64,000 nt of DNA, taken from contig JAIOYW010000010.1 in the NCBI GenBank assembly GCA_021740915.1, forward strand, positions 1-64,000, given 5' to 3'. Source of the DNA: Ignavibacteriales bacterium. Its GTDB lineage: Bacteria; Bacteroidota; Ignavibacteria; Ignavibacteriales; Melioribacteraceae. Of this stretch, positions 35,944 to 43,768 are shown in pieces (position 1 is the stretch's first letter; each line of letters starts with the position of its first letter). The translations under genes were made by a program, and so were the position numbers. The notes under the pieces were generated by a model. The model was given only the letters and a program-made list of their open reading frames with translations, was not told the origin of the DNA and did not search any database.

Positions 35944-36522
35944 TTGGATAAATTCCTCACCCCGGAAGTGATGCTTTATCTTTACTCTTCCGGAGCTTTC
36001 CCCATGGCTGATGAATCCGGGGTGATAAATTGGTATCAGCCAAAAATCAGAACAATTCTCCCGCTCGATTCATTTAATATCCCCCGCTCACTGCGAAAGT
36101 TTTTAAAGACTTCAGAATTTTCATTCAGATTCGATTATGATCCAATCACGATTATCAAAAAATGTGCTGACCGCAAAGAAACCTGGATAAACGATCAACT
36201 CATTTCAGCATACCAAAAACTGCATAATCTTGGCTTTTTGCACAGCGTTGAAACTTATCTACATGGTGAGCTTGCAGGTGGTTTATATGGTATTGCAGTT
36301 GGCGGAGCATTTTTTGGTGAATCAATGTTCTCGGCTAAATCCCAGGCTTCAAAATGTGCACTTGTTAAACTTGTGGAAAGATTGAACGAAAAAAACTTTC
36401 AATTACTGGATGTTCAATTCAGCAATCCCCATCTCGAAATGTTTGGTCTTAAAAGTCTGAACCTTGATGAATTCCTCGATATCCTGGGAAATGCACTCAG
36501 GATAAAGACTGAATTTACCTGA
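35944..36522 (+). CDS. aat: Leucyl/phenylalanyl-tRNA--protein transferase
   Basis: A 192-residue enzyme with the family landmarks LYSSGAFPMADESG, INWYQPKIRTILPL, CADRKETWINDQLISAYQKLH, GELAGGLYGIAVGGAFFGESMFS and LLDVQFSNPHLEMFG. It adds Leu or Phe to N-terminal basic residues, marking proteins for ClpS/ClpAP. It is shorter than the E. coli enzyme (234) at both ends. The start is TTG, two bases after the M23 stop, with no good ribosome site, so translation is probably coupled. No better start codon is in frame. Confidence 0.92.
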   Translation: MDKFLTPEVMLYLYSSGAFPMADESGVINWYQPKIRTILPLDSFNIPRSLRKFLKTSEFSFRFDYDPITIIKKCADRKETWINDQLISAYQKLHNLGFLHSVETYLHGELAGGLYGIAVGGAFFGESMFSAKSQASKCALVKLVERLNEKNFQLLDVQFSNPHLEMFGLKSLNLDEFLDILGNALRIKTEFT

Positions 36523-36529
36523 AAACTAC

Positions 36530-37735
36530 TTACCTGAAACGAGTCAGATCCGGCACGTATTCTTTCTGTCTGCGGTATTCATAGTCATATATGAGTTTAG
36601 ATAATTCACTCAGGAAAGGAAGCCCCGTCTTATCGTATTCATAAGTATCATCATTAAAAATCCCATTGCCATTTACGTGAATAACAGCGCTCAAAAGAAA
36701 TTCAACATTTTTATCAGTATCAATTATGTATGCATTGTCTATCAGATATCCATAAGCTAAGCCTGATTTGCTGAAGATTTTAAGATTTGCCGGAAATGGT
36801 ATTGAATCATATCCGCAGTTAAAGAACTTAACATACTGATCTCCGGTTTCTCTATAGTTGTATTTCGAAGTATCACTTTCACGGGGAAGCATACACATAT
36901 ATTCGTAAAGAAAATTATAATCATCCGGTGTGAGATTAAATCTTTGATTCTCGGGAACCGCACCGGGGAACACAACTGATTTCATCACTTCATGTAGTGT
37001 TTCGAGCCTTAGGAAATTCTTCGAACTAAAATCCATCGGAGATTCAACAAGTTTATCCCCGCTCATGAAACCCTTTCCCTTTAATTGCCCCGAGGGAGAG
37101 ATACTGTTTTCGAAAAATGAAAACCGAAACGGTAATTCGTAAAGTAACTTATCCCCGTCAAAAAATTTCACAGGATTAACTCGTTTATTTTCTTCGAACG
37201 AGAATGGCACAGAAAGACGATGGATTATTCTTGTATCTTTAAAGCCTTTTGAAGCGAGCTGCTTATTTATGTAGTCCTGTCCAAGAATTTCATAAAGACG
37301 GTTAAACGCATCATTATCGCTGACAAGCAGAATCTTTTCGATAAATAAGGAAACAGAATTATCCGGATCATCAGAAACAGACTGAGAATATCCTGCACTG
37401 TCAATGAGAACCCGTGAATTTCTGTCTAACCCGGCAATATTCAGATTATTAAGATATTCAAGAGCGAGTATGGCAGCAGGAAATTTTACTGAACTGGCAG
37501 GGTAGAAATATCTTTGCGGATCCACATTAAAATCGAATCTGCTGAACATGGGTTCTTGTTCTGCATTTCTGTCAATCCGGGTATAAATTATCTGAATTTC
37601 ATATTTTTCCATGTTGCTTAAAACATGATGAAAATTTTCAGAGGAACCTGGAAATATTTCTTTTTCGAAAACTGATTGTGCGTTTAGACTCATAACAAAT
37701 AATAATGGGATTAATACTCTAAAAGACGGTTTCAT
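36530..37735 (-). CDS. Secreted class A beta-lactamase-like serine hydrolase
   Basis: A 401-residue protein with a signal peptide ending SLNAQ. Active-site motifs in class A order: S81-S-V-K84 (SxxK), S139-D-N141 (SDN) and KSG in FSKSGLAYG (in place of KTG). The protein is longer than beta-lactamases (about 270) and the omega-loop glutamate was not located. It may be a peptidase or esterase of the penicillin-recognising fold, and not a resistance enzyme. It converges on aat with seven bases between them. Confidence 0.8.
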   Translation of the reverse strand: MKPSFRVLIPLLFVMSLNAQSVFEKEIFPGSSENFHHVLSNMEKYEIQIIYTRIDRNAEQEPMFSRFDFNVDPQRYFYPASSVKFPAAILALEYLNNLNIAGLDRNSRVLIDSAGYSQSVSDDPDNSVSLFIEKILLVSDNDAFNRLYEILGQDYINKQLASKGFKDTRIIHRLSVPFSFEENKRVNPVKFFDGDKLLYELPFRFSFFENSISPSGQLKGKGFMSGDKLVESPMDFSSKNFLRLETLHEVMKSVVFPGAVPENQRFNLTPDDYNFLYEYMCMLPRESDTSKYNYRETGDQYVKFFNCGYDSIPFPANLKIFSKSGLAYGYLIDNAYIIDTDKNVEFLLSAVIHVNGNGIFNDDTYEYDKTGLPFLSELSKLIYDYEYRRQKEYVPDLTRFR

Positions 37736-37812
37736 TGTCAGGCTTTGTTTATTAAGAACATTGTATTACGCAAATCTAATGATTGCAGCCTATCCTTCAA
37801 AGGCAAAACAGA

Positions 37813-38313
37813 TTAACGGGTCAAACAATTCAGAATTTGTTTATGCAATGGAAATTTCTTGATCAGTTCTTTGCGGATTCCAAGTTCAAAATCAGTAAAT
37901 TCGAAACCGGGAGCAACATCGCATCCGACTAATGCGAATTCCGAACCATCAGCTATCTCAGCTGCAAACCAGCATCCTGCGCTAATAACTGCCTGTGGGA
38001 ATGTATCATCTGAAAGTTTTCCTAATTTTATCAACTCGTATTTTCCATCAGGGGAAATTATATGAATAGATACAACTCCTCCTTCATAATGATGCCAGAT
38101 TTCATCACATTTTAGTCTGTGAAAAGCCGAAAAATTGTTTAGGGTGAGCAAATAATATATTGATGTGACTGCGTTGTGGTCAGCCGGGAACACTGCGGAC
38201 AAAGCATCTGCATTAATCATGATCCCTGAGCGGAAAGTTTCTCTGAACCAGCCGCCCTCGGGATGCGGATTCAGTTTTAATAATTTAATTATTGCATCTG
38301 CCCGGGTGCTCAT
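37813..38313 (-). CDS. DUF985 cupin-family protein
   Basis: A 166-residue single-domain cupin. Family signature at the N-terminus LKLNPHPEGGWFRETFRS, then TSIYYLLT, FHRLKCDEIWHHYEGG, and GCWFAAEIADGSEFALVGCDVAPGFEFTDFE. Histidines in the HRLKCDEIWHHYEG stretch are the likely metal ligands. Function of the family is unknown; an epimerase-like or sugar-binding role has been suggested from fold. It lies two bases downstream of the esterase gene and is cotranscribed with it. Confidence 0.88.
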   Translation of the reverse strand: MSTRADAIIKLLKLNPHPEGGWFRETFRSGIMINADALSAVFPADHNAVTSIYYLLTLNNFSAFHRLKCDEIWHHYEGGVVSIHIISPDGKYELIKLGKLSDDTFPQAVISAGCWFAAEIADGSEFALVGCDVAPGFEFTDFELGIRKELIKKFPLHKQILNCLTR

Positions 38314-38315
38314 AA

Positions 38316-39128
38316 TTATCTTCCGAAGAGAAATTTCAGGGGCAGGTGAAGTCTTCTTGCCCAGTCATATTCCGTGTGTTTCCCGCCTTCCTCAACGTGC
38401 CAGCAAAGATTTTCACCAGTAGTGTAACCGATTTTTTTTAGATATCTGTACATTTTAGTATTATCATTTATCAACTGTCTTTCCTCAGTGCCGCAATCAA
38501 GGTAGAGCCTAATATCTTTGAGCTTCACCGGATCGTATTTAATCATTCGGAAAACTTCACCCTCATCAACCCAGAAGGAATTGGAAAGGCAGCCTGCTTT
38601 GCCGAATGTTCCGGGATAATTCCATGCAAGCTGAAAAGATATAAGTCCGCCTAAGGATGAACCCATTATTGCCGTATTTTTACTATCCGGATAAGTATGG
38701 TAATGATCATCTATAAATGGCTTTAATTCCCGGATGATAAATGAGGCATAACTTTTTCCTTTGGCGGAAAACCAATTGTACTCATCCATCCTGTCCCTGC
38801 TGTTATAAATTCCGACAACAATAACTTCCTGGATTTTTTTTAGTTCAATCAGAGCCGCCATTGTTTCATCTACTTTCCAGTCGTAACCGAGAAAGGCAGT
38901 CCGCGGATTGAATAAATTTTGCCCGTCCTGCATATAGAGCACGGGATATTTCCGCGAATCGTTTTTATAGGAATACGGCAGCCAGACGATAATATCCCTT
39001 TCATTCTTCAGAAAACGGCTGTAGAATTCGTAGTGATACCGGACCGTCCCTCTGATTTCATCATCATGATGGATGCCCTTTGAATGACTATTGCCAGGCC
39101 TCATTTTTGCTTTTTTTACTAATGACAT
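38316..39128 (-). CDS. Alpha/beta-hydrolase esterase (IroE/Fes-like, putative esterase family)
   Basis: A 270-residue protein without a signal peptide. N-terminal strands ERDIIVWLPYSYKND and YPVLYMQDGQNLF give the alpha/beta-hydrolase core; the nucleophile elbow is GSSLGGLIS. The acid is probably D in YLDCGTEE and the histidine in the EEGGKHTEYDWARRL region near the C-terminus. This family includes enterochelin and S-formylglutathione esterases, and the substrate cannot be told. It precedes the DUF985 cupin gene in the same unit. Confidence 0.82.
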   Translation of the reverse strand: MSLVKKAKMRPGNSHSKGIHHDDEIRGTVRYHYEFYSRFLKNERDIIVWLPYSYKNDSRKYPVLYMQDGQNLFNPRTAFLGYDWKVDETMAALIELKKIQEVIVVGIYNSRDRMDEYNWFSAKGKSYASFIIRELKPFIDDHYHTYPDSKNTAIMGSSLGGLISFQLAWNYPGTFGKAGCLSNSFWVDEGEVFRMIKYDPVKLKDIRLYLDCGTEERQLINDNTKMYRYLKKIGYTTGENLCWHVEEGGKHTEYDWARRLHLPLKFLFGR

Positions 39129-39264
39129 AAAATTGGATTTTTCAAATATCTTGAACGCAGAAAACCCGGATTGAGTTCTCTGTTGAGTATTTTACAAATT
39201 AATATTCTCCTGGGAAGTAAGCAGAAGAAAAAATAAAATCCGATTTCAGGTAACTGAAATCAGT

Positions 39265-39693
39265 TCAAACAATGCTTTCATCAGTATTAATAATAAATCC
39301 GCCATTTCTATCACCGCTTAATGCTCTGGATTTCCAATCTTCAGTTACATTCTCGAACCAGTCTTTTTCAAGACTGTTATTCAGCGCAACATTTTGAAGA
39401 AAAAGGATCTCCCGCGGATCAATATCGTTATCGGAAGCGGCGACTCTGAAACCATCTTCAATAAAATAACGGGCAATTTCAGGGTCTGAAAATTTTGGCG
39501 GATCATCGGATATGTATTCGTTTTCGAGCAGCGACTCCACTGCATTCCTGCAAAAGGTCACATCAAAACCCAATTGCTTACAGAAACCGTTTATCATTTC
39601 TTTCTCCTGGGGCGCAACACGGTTATCTTTTTTAATCACAATGAGCAGACCCCGCAGGTAGTTGCTTTTATCGAGCAACGTTAATTCATTCAT
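39265..39693 (-). CDS. TerB-like helical protein, function unknown
   Basis: A 142-residue soluble protein. The spacing of acidic residues in helices (IVIKKDNRVAPQEKEMINGFCKQLG and RVAASDNDIDPREILFLQNVA) resembles the TerB/DjlA-N fold, where two such D-rich turns face a metal site. I infer this fold by pattern only. It is a single-gene unit; the divergent gene at 39813 encodes a membrane-anchored charged protein. Confidence 0.6.
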   Translation of the reverse strand: MNELTLLDKSNYLRGLLIVIKKDNRVAPQEKEMINGFCKQLGFDVTFCRNAVESLLENEYISDDPPKFSDPEIARYFIEDGFRVAASDNDIDPREILFLQNVALNNSLEKDWFENVTEDWKSRALSGDRNGGFIINTDESIV

Positions 39694-39812
39694 TCTGAGC
39701 CTTCATTTTCATTTAGTAAATTATCATTAAACGGGAGTGATAAAATAAAAAAATTATTTATATTGCTTCGAAAATACTATTTTCCTAACCAATTTTTCAG
39801 AATTTATCATTT

Positions 39813-40370
39813 ATGGAATTAATCCCGATAATCGCGCAGACGCTGGTTTATCTGGCGGCATTTTTATTTCTAATTATTGCTGGAACAGTACTAAGAAGAA
39901 AATTTTTTCCTACTGCCGAGGAAAAGGCTTTGGACCAGGAAACGCCTGATGTCCATGTTTCCGATATAAAAGTGGACTTACCCGAAGAAAAAAAGCCCGC
40001 AAACACTTCTCCGGAAGTTTCCCCCACGGATAAAAAACCGTCCCTTTTCCTTGCTGCTGCTCTTGCGGAAGATAAAAAGGAGAAGGAAAAATTATCTGAA
40101 GCCGGAAAGGAAAATGCTTCAAATGGTAAAGAAAAGGTGAATCTGCCGGTTAAGCCAAAAATTGAAGCTCAGAAAATTCCTGATAAGCCGGCATCAAAAT
40201 TTTTTACGCCACTCAACGATCTTACAAATGAATCTGCTGCAAAAGCCCCTTCCCGCAAGGAAAGGGAGATAAAAATTGTTCCACGGAAAAAAAGTAAAAA
40301 ACCTGAAAGACCAAGATTTCAGGTTCTCAATACTTTTGATGATGAGACAGAAAAGCCTGATGAGGAATAA
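39813..40370 (+). CDS. Membrane-anchored, lysine/proline-rich protein of unknown function
   Basis: A 185-residue protein. One membrane helix near the N-terminus (about 8-28: AQTLVYLAAFLFLIIAGTVL) is followed by a low-complexity tail rich in K, E, P and A, such as LPEEKKPANTSPEVSPTDKKP and RKKSKKPERPRFQV. This is the plan of a membrane tether with a disordered cytoplasmic arm. No enzyme motif was found. It precedes the LOG-family gene by about 100 bases and may share a promoter. Confidence 0.65.
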   Translation: MELIPIIAQTLVYLAAFLFLIIAGTVLRRKFFPTAEEKALDQETPDVHVSDIKVDLPEEKKPANTSPEVSPTDKKPSLFLAAALAEDKKEKEKLSEAGKENASNGKEKVNLPVKPKIEAQKIPDKPASKFFTPLNDLTNESAAKAPSRKEREIKIVPRKKSKKPERPRFQVLNTFDDETEKPDEE

Positions 40371-40467
40371 TCCTTCTTTATTTTCAGTCATACATCCAGA
40401 TCATTTTTTGTTTCCAAAAACGAAAGGATAACTTCCACTACTTAGAAAATTAAAAACAAGGATATTT

Positions 40468-41166
40468 ATGCAATTCGATCCGGAAAACCTTACTCAAAAT
40501 GAAGCTAAACTTGTGAGTTCACAGGAAGATCTTTGGCGGATATTCAGGATTATGACTGAATTTGTTGAAGGTTTTGAAACGATGTCTCACATCAAACCAA
40601 GCGTCGTTATTTTCGGATCAGCAAGGACAAAACCGGAAGACCGCTACTATAAGCTGGCATCTTCGGTTGCTGCGGAGCTCGTTGCGAGAAATCTGGGAGT
40701 TATAACCGGCGGCGGTCCGGGCATTATGGAGGCTGCCAATAAAGGAGCTAAAGATGCAGGCGGCAGCTCAACCGGAATTAATATTGAACTCCCATTCGAA
40801 CAATCGCATAATCAGTATATCGATCCCGATAAACTTCTCAGCTTCAGGTATTTTTTCGTCAGAAAAGTTATGTTTTTTAAATATGCCCAGGGCTATATCC
40901 TTCTGCCCGGCGGATTCGGTACAATAGATGAATGTTTCGAACTGCTTACCCTCGTTCAGACAGGAAAAACAACAAAGTTCCCCATCGTTTTGCTTGGCTC
41001 TGATTACTGGGGGGCAATAGTAGAATGGATTGAGCAGAAACTGCTCGGTTTCGGTTATATAAATCAGGAAGATATGGATCTGTTTTCAGTAACCGATGAT
41101 CCCGCTGAAGCGGCAGAAATAATTGCCAGATTCCATAAAGGAAAACAGTTTACAACAAACTTCTGA
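40468..41166 (+). CDS. LOG-family (TIGR00730) nucleotide-binding protein
   Basis: A 232-residue Rossmann-fold protein. Motifs: VVIFGSARTKPEDRYY, TGGGPGIMEAANKGA, and the diagnostic PGGFGTIDECFE. These match the LOG (lysine-decarboxylase-like) family, whose plant members release active cytokinins by phosphoribohydrolase action; bacterial members may hydrolyse AMP or related nucleotides. The catalytic R and E in the PGGxGTxxE motif are present. It has a ribosome site AAGGA seven bases ahead of the ATG. Confidence 0.88.
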   Translation: MQFDPENLTQNEAKLVSSQEDLWRIFRIMTEFVEGFETMSHIKPSVVIFGSARTKPEDRYYKLASSVAAELVARNLGVITGGGPGIMEAANKGAKDAGGSSTGINIELPFEQSHNQYIDPDKLLSFRYFFVRKVMFFKYAQGYILLPGGFGTIDECFELLTLVQTGKTTKFPIVLLGSDYWGAIVEWIEQKLLGFGYINQEDMDLFSVTDDPAEAAEIIARFHKGKQFTTNF

Positions 41167-41260
41167 TTTTTGTAAAAATTCCTTTGTTTCGTTACGAAAT
41201 TCTATAAACCCGCAGATAGCTGACGGTTTATTTTAGATTTCGTTCCATAAATCCTTCAGC

Positions 41261-43390
41261 CTATTTCAGGTGTAATATTTTCCGGTTTAGTCTTCTGCCC
41301 TTTTCATCAACAAGGCTGAGCACGAAAGCGCCTGAATTCAGCTCCCCTGCATCAAGCAATAAGGACGATTCACCGTCTTGCAGATTTCCCTTATAAACTT
41401 CTTTCACAATCCTGCCAAGCATATCGTATAGTGTAAGTAAATATTCTCCGCTCTCAGGTACATTGATTAGGATTCTGGTCATAGAATTGAAAGGATTGGG
41501 ATAATTACTCATTAGTGTGTATGAGGCTGGAATATTTTCCTGCTCCGCTGAAAGCCCGCTCTGTTTCCGGAGAAGCGCTGAAAATAATTCGGCAGTCACA
41601 AATTCAACATAAGGACCGGCAGCCGGATCAGCTTTTATTTTATCCATCAGCAGTTTAAGCCTTGGCAGTGATATATCAGCATCTGAAGGATCGCTTCTGT
41701 TCTGGAAATCATCTTGCCGAAGCCTTTGATAGCCGGCTAAAAGAAAGCCGGGTTTATTCTGTTTTTTAATATTGGTAATTATTCTTGAAGCGGCTGCGTC
41801 CAGATCAGAAACATCCCCATAAAAACTGTTATCTCCTGTATGATTAAAAAACAATGCTCCGCTTCTTATCACAGCCCGCTGCGATATTAGTTGCGGGTCG
41901 AAAACAAAAGTCAGATCACAATCCGCAGCAGTCTGAAATTCACCGTACCTGACAAAATTGTAAGAATTGCTGATACCTTTGCCCCTGTATGTGATATACC
42001 CGTTTGGGGCATAATGTTTATATCCATACATATTCCTCATACTAAATTTATCCATCAATCTTCTGGTCTCCTCCTGCGCCGGTATTATTTTATCCGCAGG
42101 AAGCAGATCGGGATAAAAATATCCGAGCGGGGAAGTTACCGCCAGAAATCCATCCTTCCCGGTTGCAGTTTCGTAATAGTATTTTGCAAGGAAAGGCATC
42201 TCATCAAAAAGGTGCAGATTCCAGCCCCAGTTTATGGGAATATCACCCCTTTCGGCAGAAAGCCAGGCTCCGGATTGAAGCCCGATTACCCAGTTCGAGG
42301 CATCACCTTCCGTTCCGACAAATGTAACGTAATACTTAGATTCAATATTGATTGAATTCGGATTTAGTACTACAGGCGGAGAATAGATATAATCGTCAGA
42401 AGGAAAAGCTGAATGCCAGGAAAGATTTCCCAAAAGTGTTTCATGGAATGAGGCACCAAAAAAGGCAAACCACTGAATAAGCGGCTCGGGATGCATCCAG
42501 CCGTAAATGTGAAATATGCTGCCTGGATTTTTATCTGAATAATACGTAAGAATCTGTTCAAGCAAATCTGCTTTCTGAGTCGAAAGGCTGTTGAAATCCA
42601 AACTGCCTGTGCCGGCAAAATTTACCTGAAACATTTTTTTAGCTGCCGTAAAATCTGTTATTTCTCTTATATAAAATTTTTCCGGATTACATCTTGGAAG
42701 GAGATTGGCAATACCCCATTCAACAATTTTCAGATAACGAGCTTCTTCGGTCATTCCCGAAATATTCCACGGAAGACCGGAGTTTTCGAGTCTTGCCGGA
42801 AGCATAACCGGGGCATCGCCGTCAAATTCATCCTCCACGAGCACGCTATCGCTTAAGGCAAGTCCATAATACTGAGCTTTTGCAGCAGAGAATGCGATTC
42901 TCCCGGTAAGAGATGCCAGTATAACGGCATATTCACCCTGCCAAAGGAAGGATTGTCCGCTGAAATTACTATAGTACCTGTTCGGATCGTAAGTTACTGC
43001 CCCTGCGATTGAAGAACCGAATCGCGAAAAAAGCCCCGCGAGTGTGCTTATTGTATCAAACTGGACATTCCCCCGCTCCATATATATTGAAGCCCAGGTC
43101 TCGTCAGTTCTGTTATAGCTCCAGGTTTCATATACGTTCATCAGGTAGAGCCGGGAAGAATCCTGGTTCACAATTCCTGCGAGGTTCATAACTGCGAGCC
43201 GCTCCTCCGGACCAATTCCGGTGTTATTAAACAATACCGCCCGGGACTGAGAATAATTATCGGATGTGTTCAGATAAATCAAAAGAAATGAAAGAATAAG
43301 AATTGTTCGGTATTTCGCTGAATTATGCAGACTTGTCATTGTAAACATCAATTTTTTTGATAATACAAAAGTAACAATTCTTCTGACCAT
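41261..43390 (-). CDS. GxGYxYP-type putative glycoside hydrolase with T9SS sorting domain
   Basis: A 709-residue secreted protein. A signal segment lies at about 28-48; starts at 43390, 43348 or 43339 are all possible, as ATGs are near and the ribosome site is weak. The N-terminal region (IGPEERLAVMNLAGIVNQDSSRLYL) and the central SPLGYFYPDLLP resemble the GxGYxYP family, a group of uncharacterised enzymes thought to act on carbohydrates. The last 75 residues are a T9SS type A domain (YPNPFNSMTRI, final KILHLK). The first proline-rich motif reads YPNPFN-S rather than YPNPFNP. Confidence 0.78.
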   Translation of the reverse strand: MVRRIVTFVLSKKLMFTMTSLHNSAKYRTILILSFLLIYLNTSDNYSQSRAVLFNNTGIGPEERLAVMNLAGIVNQDSSRLYLMNVYETWSYNRTDETWASIYMERGNVQFDTISTLAGLFSRFGSSIAGAVTYDPNRYYSNFSGQSFLWQGEYAVILASLTGRIAFSAAKAQYYGLALSDSVLVEDEFDGDAPVMLPARLENSGLPWNISGMTEEARYLKIVEWGIANLLPRCNPEKFYIREITDFTAAKKMFQVNFAGTGSLDFNSLSTQKADLLEQILTYYSDKNPGSIFHIYGWMHPEPLIQWFAFFGASFHETLLGNLSWHSAFPSDDYIYSPPVVLNPNSINIESKYYVTFVGTEGDASNWVIGLQSGAWLSAERGDIPINWGWNLHLFDEMPFLAKYYYETATGKDGFLAVTSPLGYFYPDLLPADKIIPAQEETRRLMDKFSMRNMYGYKHYAPNGYITYRGKGISNSYNFVRYGEFQTAADCDLTFVFDPQLISQRAVIRSGALFFNHTGDNSFYGDVSDLDAAASRIITNIKKQNKPGFLLAGYQRLRQDDFQNRSDPSDADISLPRLKLLMDKIKADPAAGPYVEFVTAELFSALLRKQSGLSAEQENIPASYTLMSNYPNPFNSMTRILINVPESGEYLLTLYDMLGRIVKEVYKGNLQDGESSLLLDAGELNSGAFVLSLVDEKGRRLNRKILHLK

Positions 43391-43768
43391 AAACCTTTAG
43401 AAAATTAATTGACTGTATGTTTCTTTAAGATATGCAGGTGTCAATAAACACGACTGGGACGTATTCGGACTTAACAACATCGTCCCGAATTCGGCTGATC
43501 ACTCAAATAGTTTTGTGAATGAACCTTAAAAATTTTTCTCAGAATCTCATATTGGATGCAATAAATTAACTGAAAAGGATGTGGTAATAATCAGTTACAA
43601 GTATAAAATAAAATCTCTGTGGAGGAAAATTATAAGTATTGCAGCAGTCATTAATAAGTTTGATTATCCACGGGATCAATTAATAATTCGGTTTTCTGGT
43701 AAAATAATATGGTTTTTAAAGTCTTCCTTAATTTTGTGGAATCTATTATAAAAATGTATTAGATTTAA
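43391..43768. other. Divergent intergenic region, no gene seen
   Basis: Holds the promoters of the GxGYxYP and CheB-CheR genes. Only a short inverted repeat GGGACG/CGTCCC (near 43459-43487) stands out. No reading frame or RNA recognised. Confidence 0.45.

Noticed and set aside
36530-37735. Antibiotic resistance beta-lactamase
   Set aside because: Class A motifs are present, but the protein is much longer than beta-lactamases, has KSG in place of KTG and no located omega-loop glutamate.
43459-43487. GGGACG/CGTCCC inverted repeat
   Set aside because: Only six base pairs with a 17-base spacer; expected by chance in this length.
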